Shown here: positions 25,651 to 37,400 of the stretch, piece after piece | How positions within the stretch are numbered: the first letter of the stretch is position 1 | How the letters are laid out: every line of letters begins with the position of its first letter | Origin: Sympetrum striolatum | Lineage: Eukaryota; Arthropoda; Insecta; Odonata; Libellulidae | Direction of reading: 5' to 3' | DNA: 64,000 bases | Assembly: GCA_947579665.1 (NCBI GenBank) | Contig: OX388350.1 | Span: forward strand, 3,224,001 to 3,288,000 | Program-made: the position numbers and the translations under genes | The notes under the pieces: model-generated | What the model was told of the DNA's origin: nothing | What the model saw: the letters and a program-made list of their open reading frames with translations, nothing else | The model's database searches: none

Positions 25651-28600
25651 CCGACACCTTCAGCCGTCAATCTCCTTTTGCTTAATAAAGGCTTCCTTTG
25701 CTAACATTATTCTTTTTCAAACTTCATCTTTGCATCTTTCAATCCAATAAAGAACACTACCCAAGTAAGAGAATTAATCCACCTGTTGTAGTAGTTACTC
25801 CATCCACGAAATCACGTTCAGTTCATATCATCAGTTTACTCCAATCACGATCCACGAAATAGTTACTGACAAAGGAAGTTAACCATAAGGTAGAACAATC
25901 ATTTATTATGGTTAAGATGACTCTAATATAATTTATTTCCTGTTCGTATCCGATACTTAAAATAAGGGAGATTTCCCTAGACGATTAGTTTTTCCAGTTT
26001 TTTAGGTTCGCATGAAATATAAATTCGATTGTGTGCTCCCCTGAATATTGGATACTGCCCTCGATACGGCTCTGCTCAGAAACCAGAAGAGAAAACAGGA
26101 ATAAGATAGCACACTAAAATATTAAAATGCAGTTTATTCACTAAGAATATTATTTTTCATTTTATGGTTTTTAAAGGATATTTAGGCCGAGAAAAAACAT
26201 TTGAGCAACGTCATAAGAAGATAGAGAAAGTCATACCTCGGTTAGAAATAAAGGGATATATTTAATCTTCCCATGCTATGGAGTGTACCAAGGGCCAGTT
26301 CTAGGACCAATCGAGTATTCATTTTTAACTGCAGAGCGGTGCTTGACTGAGTGTATTTGTAGGAAGCACAGGAATGAGGCTGCAAATGTGAAAGTTTCTT
26401 GTGGACGCGGCTTTTGTCGCTGGACGTGCGGCGGCATGCGGGCGCCCCGCGGGATAAACTTTTCCTTTAAAGCACACATTCCTTCGACTTCCGGTGCACA
26501 GTTTCGGAGAGTTTCGCGCATCCCACGAATAAAAAATGGAGGTTTCGCCGCGAACTTCCGAGTCATTTCCCTCGACACACTTGCTTACTACGTGGCTTTA
26601 ATCCATCGCGCAGAAAGGGGATTACGGCGAGAACGATCGTCAGATTTAAAGCGAACTAAATACACTTAACGCCATCGAAAAAAACACTTTTCACTTAATT
26701 TAGGCAGTGCTAATTTCTCTTCAGTTTTACGGTATAATATATGCGGTACATTTACATACACATTTAATAAAACAGAAGATCTGTTAAAAAATCACAGAAA
26801 ATGCTGCGGGAAATTGCAAGATTCGTCAGCTAATCGAGTTTTAATCGTACTATAATCGCGGTTATGACCAACGGATTTAATAAACTCTATTTATAAAAAA
26901 TGCCAAACAGTTGATTATTTTAGAAGAGTTATATTCCGAAGTATGTTATTAAATTACTTTAAAATTAAAACTTTTATCACCGATACATCAACATTAACAA
27001 ACGTACACTTTTCTGATAAATTTTCTCGTTTAATTATAATTAAGAACTATCGTTAAATCAAAGGAGACCTATGAGAAGAATGTAAGCAGAAAGTGATATA
27101 TTTTCGCTGTTTTCTTTTCATTAAATCAAATAAGTTACCATTCAAGTGTCGTTTTAGGGTAAAAGCAAATACGTTTTGCTGATTTCTAACATTTTTTATA
27201 TCAATCCTCATTTTCTTTGGGTATCAGACTAGGGCTCGGATTCCTGCCAGAAAATTGCTTCAGTTCTTTGCATTTGAGGTGTGGATGATGCAAAATTGTC
27301 CTCTCCGTTCCTTATACTCCTAGGATATACTTTCTGTTTTATCTCTTTCCGTAAAATCCCCTTATGTAAACATTTCTTCGGGAGAATTCGATCAAGATGC
27401 CCGTTATCGAAGATCTTTCAAGACTGTCAACTTCTCGACGTCGAAAACAGGTGAAACCTCATCCTTTCCTCTTCAGTTTGATAGTTTATTCTCCAATGTG
27501 ATAGTTTGGCTGTTGAAATGCGTATCATCTCAGAATAACTGGTTTATTCTTAGTCCTTGTTGGATTTCCTTAACCCAACCAACGTAAACTCGTGCGTCTA
27601 TATTTCTATTTTGATTGTATACTTGTGCAATTTTTCTCTCTTACAAACACCAAACCATTCAACTGAATGTTAGGCTTGCTTTCCCTTTCAAAATAGAACA
27701 TTATTTGTTCAAATGTTAAGAATTCAAATGCATTTTATGTACGTACGTACTATATACCGCAACGTTCCTAAGGCAGCGAAGCAACGCAAATTCTAATTTC
27801 TTTTTACGAAAATAAATTACTCGGAAAACTTGTAATGGAACAGTTTCGTAGGCGATGAAAAAATGGCTGAACTTTGGAGGAAGTTTAAAGAGCGGCGGGG
27901 AAGGCATTTTGTAGATTAACTCCATCTTTAGTCTTCTTTGGGCGAAATGGGGCGCGTAATGGCGGCATTCGATGGGAATGCCAACGGAAGAATCCTAATT
28001 TTCTGTGCTCGCATTTTCGATCTTGCGAAGCTCCATTTCCCTCCTCTTTCATTCAGAGTTATTTGAGCCGAGGACGTGGGAATGTGTGCTTATATGAATT
28101 CCACGCGGAATGAGGTCCATCCGATTCTCGAGTATCAAAAATTATGGATACAAGATGGCCAACTCCATTTCCGGTTATGGAGGCGTCTCATCCATTAATC
28201 TATTCCGTGCTTTACTTCGGTCCTCGCTTGCCTCTGTCCGTGCATCTATACACCCCATGGTTCTTTTGTGCATGTCTTTTCTCTTGGGCAAATACACTTC
28301 TCCCAACCAGATATGTCCTTCCTCTTCTGAACCATTGACGTACTCATCTCACGCCGCGTTTCTCATATCTTTCACATATTTTCACATGAGCATAACACTG
28401 TAACAAGTAGCCTCTTAAATAGTTATTGAAACAGCAAACATTAATTAGTGGCCTATTGCGCCTATTCCTTCACTCTCCCATATTCTATCAATTACTTTTC
28501 AGGTCTAGTAATATTTCCCTTCCTCACTATTCATTTTATCGCTACTACAACTTGTATCTCAATGTTAGTAATAACTCTCATCGGCTTACTTTAAAACATC

Positions 28601-31600
28601 TCCGCATTTTCATCGGTTTTAATTCACTTACCAGTGGGACGGCCTAACGCCGTTTGTGGTCAGAATTTTGCTTATCTTGCCGAATTTAAATTTTATATGA
28701 TCAAGCTAAAAATGCGAAAGAGTGCCATATCAGAAAGAAAACATTTTTAATAATACAATACAAATATTTCCTCAGATTATTTATTTAATGCTACCATGTT
28801 TGTTTAAGGCAGTGGTGAAGACCTATTTGAGGGCCACTTAGCATTCGGTCTTCTAGGAAAGGACGCATGAGAAGGCTACTTTAATGTTGAGTTTTTTTTC
28901 CTACGATAAAATTCTTAAAAATTTAATTTATTAAAATGAATCTCTGAGAGATTCTAAAAGAGAGATTCTGAAAGAGAATTTAGTCCACTTTATATTTCGC
29001 TTGGAATCATTTGGCTGTTTAGAAAACAAATTATTTAAATGAGAGAATTTGTTTCAGGAAGTGACTAATATATCACAATAAACACCCCAAAGGAAATCTG
29101 AAGACCGCTTGTTCTTCGAATCTTGTCTAAGTATTAGACATACATCCTGACAGGTTTAGGTCAAAGGATCACAGATCTAAGCCCGAAGATGTCTTAAACT
29201 ACAAAGAAAACAACTAGTATTGAATATATATTCTGAGGAGGCTGTTGTTTCTTTCGACCTATCTTATCGATTAAAATCGCGCACAAAATTACTAAATGTT
29301 GGGTAGACGTCCCGGATTTTTAGGATTTTTATAAAAAGTTTGTAACCTCTAGCAGTGTCCAAAAATACTTCTCAGATCACATGGGGAACGATTTTTGGAT
29401 CATAAAAATATTTGATTATTCTATAGCTCTCTGATACTCGAGTTTTCTGAATCGATGAACTTATTGTGGCAATAGGTATTGCACCTAGCGATTTCCGTAT
29501 ATTTTACGACAAAAAATGAGAAATTTCATCTATTTCGAAAACCACAAAAGACTTATAAGGTTGGCGAAGTACTCTGTGGGAATGGAAAGCGATTTTTCCG
29601 GGAAATTTGGGTTGAAATTTCCAATTCCTCCCAGTAGCGTAAGACTCTGTGAATTAGTGATGAAATGATATAAAATTAATTTGGAAAAGCATAAACTTAA
29701 AAACCGACAAATAAAAATCATTAAATTTCGATTACCTATATTATAAGAAAATTATACTTTTAATATAAGTTTGAACTTTTCAAGAAAAGCAATTGAAAAG
29801 TAACTGAAAATTATGTAACTAAAATTCGGTGGCTGATATTTCTTCTGCGCTCCCTGAATATCAGTTTACTAAGCTATCAGGCATTGCATAGTACATTGAA
29901 TAGCATTCTTAAGTACATATTTTTGATATTCTTTTCTTTTCTTCAAAATTTTGTGATACCAGTTTCTGGAAACGTCTTTCTCTTTCATTAGCAGGAGGTT
30001 TTTCCAATCAAGAGTGTAAATTATTTCGTTAGAATGCAGTGAGCGCCGACTAATTTACCCAAGTAATAAAGCGGTTGCGACTTCGTTTCCTCGGCTCATT
30101 TAACACCATATCTATTCAATATGCAACTCCTTCTCTTTATTACTTCCCTTTCCTTCATTTTGGCCGACCCACCTCTTGGTTGAGAACAAGAATTCCTCCC
30201 TCATTTAAATTCTAATTCGCACTGTTCCCTTTAGGGATAAGTATGTTGTTTCCTTTTTCGTTGACAATGTTTCCCCATCATTTTCTAATGTTTCTAATTC
30301 ATCCATGCATCTTTTTATTCATTTCCTTTATTGTCACGGCTGCGTAATTCACTTCATTCACCACATTCAGTTTATTTTCGTTCTTCCTCTCCCTTAAGAA
30401 CCATTTACATATTCTTTATGCACCTTCTTTAATAAATAATCTTCAATCTTTCCTTTAAACCGTCTTTAAACATCCCTTTCATACTGATTAAATATTCTTT
30501 TCTTAGTATATTTAAAAATGATATTATGCGTTGAAACCCGAGTCCTTTCCGACTGGCATTTGTGGTATTGTAAAAATAAAAAATGTTGTGGCCATTTATT
30601 TTCTTTCGTTTGTTATGTCACACCGTCTTAGAGATATCGTTTTTTTGTTCTAACAGAAAGGTGATAGCCGCAATTAGAATGCATTGATAGAGTACTACCC
30701 GCACATCCCTGCTTTTCAATGCATCGGCAAATGACAGCTCTTATAGCATTTCGTATCGTTTTCACTTTGGCCTTCTTTTCGTTCTAATCGACGCTGCTCT
30801 TCAGCACACTCACCCAAAGAGGAAATCGTCAATGGAGGCCAACTGAATCCCATCTCCACTTTTTCCCCTTCTCAGATTTCGGATAAAAGATCTCTGGGAT
30901 GTGTAATCAAAAGGCTTTCACGTCTTATTCATTCTAGTCCTCCAAAAAGACTGCATTATCTTATAATAGCATCTCATCGTGCACTTCTTCCTTTATCCCA
31001 CCTTTTATTCCGTAATCATCCTCTTTCTTACAATTATAGCGACTATTAGAGCACCAATCTCAATTTTCGGGATTGGGTACTCGAGATTAAGGGAAGAGAT
31101 ATTCATAATCGTAACGATTTAATATTGGCGTGGCTTCATTAAAGCCTAAGCCGCATCCGAAACCTTTTTTTTGAACGAGAGAGGTCTAAACAGCATTCAT
31201 AGAGATAATTCAGCATTGACTACTACTCTTATCTAGAATCTATTTATATATGTGATTAGTCTACTAACAAAGTTTACATTCATCTTTCGTGTTTAACCAG
31301 CCTACGCTTGATTCACTTCTAATCGTTATATGATTCAATTCCCGCATTTTGGTGAACAAAATTCTTTTAATTTGCCATTTTGGTCCAGGTCGGAGGAAAA
31401 TTTCATTTGTATTTTTTTATTTCTACTTGTATATGTGGTATTTTGTAATTATTTGAGACAAAGTATAGGCACGCAATATTTTACTCGGCGAGTAAAGAAA
31501 GGGCAAAACACCTCACTCCCCATCTTGTGTGGTAAGCCTCATTACCATAGCATTCGATTGCCAATTGTAGTGTGACGGAGGATCCAAACAGAATACATAG

Positions 31601-32254
31601 AGACTGTGGTGATATTCCCAATTCGCCTCTGACTAATCTAACCTTAGAAAATAAAAGTAGGAAATATTAAACTTTCTCTCCGTCTAAGTCAAGGTTCTCT
31701 CCTTGTTAAGGTTGAGTTTGTTTGAACAAGTGATTCGAAAATAAAGTATTGGAATAAGGAAGAGATTGAAGGAAAGAAAATCGATTGGGGGACGAACAAA
31801 AGGAAATCCAATGGGAGTCATTTTTTCTGAGAAGATTGTAACAGATCCGTCGCCTATTTTTCCCTTAAAAAAACCGGCATCCATCGAACCGCTTCCCCCA
31901 CGACAAATATTCTCCCCCACGCAAAAAAGACCTCTCAAGTGAGCTTTTTTTGGGCCCTCCTCTCTCCAGGCCCTCGTCATTTCCTCTCCTCGTTTAGACC
32001 CTTCTGTAAAATGGAAAAAAGGAGAGCTGGGGAACTAAGCGACTTCCCAACCTTGCGGTGTACTGCAAAAGAACAAAATATTATATGGTAGCATTATAGT
32101 ATGGAATAGACAAATAAAATAGTCACGTTAATCAGCAAATAGTGAATATTAGCAGAAGAATTTAACATAACTATAGATTATGAAATAAATTAAATGACAA
32201 TTGATGGAAAATAACGTTTTGCCTAGCACAGGAAAGCGTGCGACTTAATCCCAG
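25651..32254. other. Spacer without recognised gene
   Basis: A CpG-rich patch lies at 26280-26660; frames cross it on both strands but none has a known domain. Positions 30180-30480 are pyrimidine-rich on the + strand. Their minus-strand translation has a GRGRTKI string that could be another LINE C-terminal remnant, but the match is too weak to annotate. Confidence 0.45.
28938..28981. repeat. Small palindrome running into a 14-bp tandem repeat
   Basis: GAATCTCT, G, AGAGATTC (28938-28954) is a perfect inverted repeat with one central base. From 28946 the 14-base unit GAGAGATTCTAAAA repeats about 2.5 times with one substitution, up to about 28981. Confidence 0.7.
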
Positions 32255-32421
32255 GTTGTACAAGAAGTGAAAAAAGTGACTCGGATACTGATCTCCAACT
32301 TTCCGGGCAGGTGTTCTTACCAACTACCGAGCCACATCCTTTTCCCTTCTGTAAAGTTCGCAAAGTGAAAGACCTGGGTTCGAGTCTCATTCAAGTCAGT
32401 ATTTTTCACTTCTTGTACAAC
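32255..32421. mobile_element. Fold-back tRNA-derived element with 20-bp perfect terminal inverted repeats
   Basis: The 167-bp unit begins with the 20 bases at 32255-32274 (GTTGTACAAG...) and ends with their exact reverse complement at 32402-32421. Inside, the + strand near the right end carries GACCTGGGTTCGAGTCTC (B-box 32376-32386) followed by CAAGTCAGTATTTTTCAC. On the minus strand the left half carries GTGGCTCGGTAGTTGGTAAG, a good tRNA D-arm/A-box, then a degenerate T-arm and the same terminal sequence. The element looks like two tRNA-derived units joined head to head, so both outer ends carry the same SINE tail. The sequence at 4885-4942 is a related single unit. No coding capacity is present. 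Confidence 0.7.
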
Positions 32422-32715
32422 AAAATAAATAGTTTAAGAAGGATAAAAGAAATTTAACGAACTGTGGGATTGTTCGTTTGAGGGTTGTATGTGACTGAAG
32501 GGCACATTGAACAGGATTTGCCCTCAGTTGAGATCAGTGGGCGTACAGAGCGACCAAGGAAAAGACGTTGATTTGGATACCGAAACAGGCCAACAGTTCG
32601 TGAAGGGAATCAAGCACGAAGAAAATTAAGGGTGAATGTTAGAGATGTGAAGTAGTAATGAAAGTAAAGAAACTCCAACGAATACAAAAACGAAAAGAAC
32701 TGTAACTGAAAGAAA

Positions 32716-32919
32716 AAACGGAAAATGGCATATCTAGGGCATATCCTGAGGAACATTAAATATTATCTCCTACAGTTGATAGTTGAAGGAAAAATTGAAG
32801 GAGGAAGAGGACGGAATATCTTGGATGGACAATAAAAACATTGGGCTGGATCACCAACTGCTGAGAGACCCACTGAAAGAAACAGGATCGAAATGCTAAA
32901 TGTGATCGCCAACATCCAT
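32716..32919 (+). pseudogene. Decayed LINE C-terminal fragment
   Basis: The + strand frames give KRKMAYLGHILRN, then LLQLIVEGKIEGGRGRN (both in the first frame), then after a frame change SWMDNKN, and after another RIEMLNVIANIH at the end. This is the last C-terminal segment of an RTE-like/endonuclease-RT LINE, whose usual pattern is Y-x-G-H-I-x-R, then Q-L-I-x-E-G-K-I-E-G, G-R-R, W-L-x-N and finally I-A-N-I-R. At least two frameshifts and stops make it non-functional. Only about 70 codons survive. The 200 bases upstream are purine-rich and may be further decayed coding sequence. It may be a different subfamily from the minus-strand relics at 1 and 25.5 kb. Confidence 0.7.
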
Positions 32920-32959
32920 TAATGGATTGGCAGAAGAAGATAAAAGTATGACATGGGAG

Positions 32960-34390
32960 TGAAAGACAAAGGAAAGGGTGAACTTAATTATTGTAATGAA
33001 GAAATTAGAGACAGCGAAAAATATCGTAGGATTGATAAAAGAAACTATTGGGGATCTTGGATTTCAATTAATAGAAGCTCTTCCAAAAATGAAATCCTCC
33101 CTCGAATTCCTCTTCCCTAAGAGCAAAATGTGATGGAAGAGCACTTCAAACAAAATTCAGATAGTAATGGCTCAATATTTCATTGTAGAATGCGGTGTTA
33201 ATCGAAAATGAGTGTATGGGAAATTATCACTGGTAGAAGCTTTTATAATTGCCAAAATCTTAGAATTAAGAAATAAGTTTATTGTCCTATTTTTTTCATA
33301 ATTTATAAATATTTTAAACTTGGAAGTTTTTATACGATTTGTTTCTAAGTTATAACTCATTCTGTTTTTGTCATCTCTTACATGTCGTCTTATGAATTTT
33401 GCATAGGATAATCAATATTTGGGAATTTAGAGTGTTTTTGATATATTATACTTCTTTGTTAATTCTGTTCATTTTTATATGTATGACATCCATTTAATTA
33501 TTTTTTTCTAATTTATTTCAGGTGAGTTCTCCCGTTTCATGCTAATTGAGATACCGTAAGCTCTGTTATGATGAGCGACTACTCATGCACATGATGGTAA
33601 ATATCTATAGTTCTTATCTATTTTCTACCTGGTAAGACGTCATTTGGCATATCACAGAGGGTATATTAATACTCTCCTGTTCACTAATTGCTCGAATATC
33701 TGTTGTTTTTTTGTTGGGTTTAGTTACAGTTAAGGTATTGATGCAGCAATAGTTCTTTCTGAATGAATTTTATACTTAATTCTTTTTTGTAAGAAAGGCT
33801 TTGGAAAGGCGTTTAGGTAAAGAAAAGTCGCCCAAGGAGAGTGTTATTTGATAGAGCTCTCTGTGTTTCATTAAAAGGATACGGTGGAAGGAATTCAAGA
33901 GAAGTTTGAGAGGCCGTCACCGGAATTGAAAGGAACAAATAGAAAAGATGATTAATTGACCGAGACACGGAGTTGAGAAAATTTGTTGGAAAAAATATTA
34001 GGGGAAAAGAGGTTGAAGGGAAAATGGCAGATAGCTTTGAGTAGGATTATTGAAGAAGAAAACAGAGTGCTAATCCGAATCCGTACGGATTTATACACCC
34101 GTAAATAAGTAAAAACAGATGGTAAATTCTTTGAAAATATTCTTTGAAGGTGTGGGAATAAATCGGGTCACACGACGTAAATAACAAAGATTCGGTCAGA
34201 AAAGGAAAGGGATGAGGCATTCAGAAAGACTTTTAAATTTATATAAAATATTGACCAATAACATGATTGATAGGACTAGGGTATGAAATAGAAGAAGGTA
34301 GATAAAGTGCTGAATCAATATTAAGTTCTTCGGTATGAGGGAAATGGGAGAACCTCGGTATGACGATCCTTTGAAGGCACCGACAGTTAC
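32960..34390. other. Spacer, nothing firm
   Basis: The + strand is purine-rich at 33800-34080, as expected for decayed LINE coding sequence, but no diagnostic block could be read. A TTTATTTCAG splice-acceptor-like string at 33515-33524 is followed immediately by GTGAGT; with no exon in support it is not annotated. Confidence 0.4.
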
Positions 34391-34475
34391 AGGAAAGATA
34401 ATTTGGAACTCGGCTGTCAATGAATTAGAGGTTTATGATCTCCAATAGCTGTCTTTGTCCACCTGGTATTCGGAG
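34391..34475 (+). mobile_element. Half copy of the MITE-like family (copy C)
   Basis: GGAAAGATAATTTGGAA, then TGAATTAGAGGTTTATGATCTCC and AATAGCTGTCTTTGTCC, match the terminal inverted repeat of the elements at 5273-5705 and 19129-19296. I found no matching opposite end downstream, so it appears to be a solo end or truncated copy. Confidence 0.5.
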
Positions 34476-37400
34476 CCAAGAGGAAGGCCCGGATTACTGC
34501 TCTTCTTAGAAACATGAAATGTACATTTTAGTAGCGATGCTATCATCGTCAAGGGTATAAAAGTATGTAAAACCGTAATAGAAAAATAAATTAGGCAGCT
34601 TCAATTACAGAGGATGAAGCGAAAATGAAGTAAGGTTCGTCGGAAGGCTTGATGGAGAAGTGAATTACGAGAGAAAGTAAGATGATGAATGCGATGGACT
34701 ATTTTAATGGATGGATTATAAATAATGAAGAGCGGGTAAATTAAGACATCTTAGAAAGAAGTAGATGCAGGCGATTGATTATAATATCAATTAGAGACAG
34801 ATTATTCCAGAACGGTCTTATTCTGCCTCTTAAACGTACGTGCATACGCATGTATAAATACAAAATATAATATTATGCTTCGTACCCCAGTGGACGTAAA
34901 TATAGAAATTAAGCATTAGATAATTAGAAAATATAAGAAACATGTACATTACTAGAGAATTAACATCGAAAAATCTATTGTAAATCAATATTTAACATTA
35001 TGTTAGGAAAACAAAGTATAGATGAAAAAATGTTTGGTCAATTTTGTGCATCGCTTTAGTTTTAATTCTCATTGTCCTTGAAACAGTCGGGAAACTTAAA
35101 CTAGTCAAGAAAAAATCTTTACTTGCATACCCTCTAAATCTCCATTTCGCATACTTTACTATCTTAAATTTTTTGAATCAAATACGCATATTTTGATGAG
35201 CCCTCGATTATTGCAAAGGTTTTGAGATAAATACTAAATATCAGATTTTTATTCCATTCAGTGACTTTTTCAGAGGATAATTTCTAACATACCTTATCTT
35301 AGCATTGTATCTTGAACAACATGTATATTAAATTAGAATACCTCTTGCAATCGTATCGAACGGAAAACAAACATTCAATCGTTTCACGGTATAGATCTAT
35401 TTTTTATTCTTCCGTTTAATTAACTAAATTTACTTCTTTTTCTGTATAAAAAGCATGAAACGATATTTTCTATGTTACCCCGGTTTGCAGAACATCGAAA
35501 TGGGAAACCATACTTGTGACAGGGACTTTTATAGATCAGAGAAATAAATATAAGACCGGGAAGGATGTTAGGAAAATGGATGGAAGGAATGTGAGTGATT
35601 GCTGTGGAATGTAATGGATTGTTAGTCAGAAATATAGAATATCCATTTAGTTTAGGAGAATAGCCATTTCTCGGATTCTATTCTCGGAATATCAGACCAC
35701 TCTACGGCAAGTAGTGTATACCTTAATTGTTTTGGACTGTGTCAGTTTGTTGATTGATCGTTTTGTGGGAATGTATCGCTATCACGGAGGAGCCTCCACG
35801 TGGAGGAAGATTAGCTCTAAATTCCTAAACGCAAGTTTTATTGTGATATAACCGATCAATATCATGTTACAATTTTGGGTGAACTTTATTTAAATGAAGA
35901 TTTCATTTAGAATTTATTAGAATCATTATCTAACATGAGGGATCCCAATATAATTTTCCAAAACCCCATTTAAGTGAGTTCATGCGGAAATTCTTAAATG
36001 TAGCCGAAATGCTATAATGGAACAGTATGGTTAATCTTGTAAAAGCGTTCTAGCATTGAATGGTTTGGAAATGTACCTGAAAAATAAGCTTTCCGTATAC
36101 GTTATTGCCACAGCATAAGTATTCGATTTATAATTTAACGAGGTACTGATGTCCCAGGTTGGAAACCATTGGCCCAATCATTATGTCATTAGATTCCTTC
36201 GTTATTAATCATAAATATTTCGAAAGTGTCGACTCCCTCGCTTTGACTCGAATCAGGAAATCGAATCGAGCTGTAGATCCTTAATTTTTCGATTAGAATA
36301 TATTAGATATATTAGCCTGATTTATCGGGGACAACCTATTTCATCGGGAAATGGAAGCGTCATCGAAAATGGAACCAAGGTGAATGTTGGAGAAATGGCG
36401 TTGAATGAGTTTTATTTAGGCCAAGTTCCGTTGATTTCCGAGAAAGTTATCCTCGATAAACTGTCCCCCGAATTTTCCTTTCACGTGCTTCCAAATGTAT
36501 GGAGCCAATATCTCACTCTTAGACTTCCGATAAATAAAACCCGATTCGTATTCACTCCACCGCTGCTTGAGAAATGGCCGCCATCCTTGCTCTTCGTAGA
36601 AGTGTCGCAAATATCTCCGCTGATTTATGGATTCCGTTTTCCCTTAAAATGCGTTTCTTTTTTGTCTCGCGTGCAACGAGCGAGTGCTGACGTCATCCGT
36701 GCATGAACCGATTCGAAGGCCGAATCATGTTCCTCGGAAATCAAACAGAAGACGAACGAATAGCGGAAAGTTATCTGAAGCTTATCGTCTGAGAGTGACG
36801 TGTATTGAAAAATCTCCGACCCGAACAAGAACGTTTATTTGGAGCCGAAAAGAGTCGAGTGGGCGATTCGTTCAACTTATTCACCTTACTCATTGGGGAT
36901 TTTTAAAAGGCGAGTTTCTTTCACTCAGACTATCCAATCAATATTTACATCTTCTACGTTATTAAAATGGAATATAGAAGGAGAAAGTTGCTAGCCAAGC
37001 CAAAATAAATAAAATAGCCAAGCGATAAAGAAAAAGATGAAAATATATTTGGAACGCAAAACAGAGAAAGAAATTACAAAATTTGAGACCAGTAAAAATA
37101 TGGATAAAAGCTTAATATAGAAACTGGCTTGTTCAGTAAGTCATTATTCCTTCTGTATTTTGTAATCTTGATAAACCTTAATTAATCATTGAAATAAATG
37201 TATATATATTTTAAAGAGGGGAGAGGCGAAAAACTAAGTGATAAAGGCAGTGCAGTCTAATCTTTATTAATCGTCATGTTTCTATCGCACTTCTTAAACA
37301 TTACAAAGATGTATAATTAAATTTCAGTCAAACAGTCACAAAAGACAAATTACAATTAACTGGAACAATAAAATAAAGGCTTAACGCAATGTCTGACAAG

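Noticed and set aside
26283..26669. 128-codon + frame and 100-codon - frame over the same bases
   Set aside because: Mutually overlapping, the + frame starts at GTG, and neither shows a domain.
30180..30480. Fourth LINE C-terminal relic on the minus strand
   Set aside because: Only one weak block (GRGRTKI) can be read, not enough to separate it from chance.
33515..33530. Splice acceptor followed by a donor
   Set aside because: TTTATTTCAG directly abuts GTGAGT, leaving no exon; no coding sequence flanks it.
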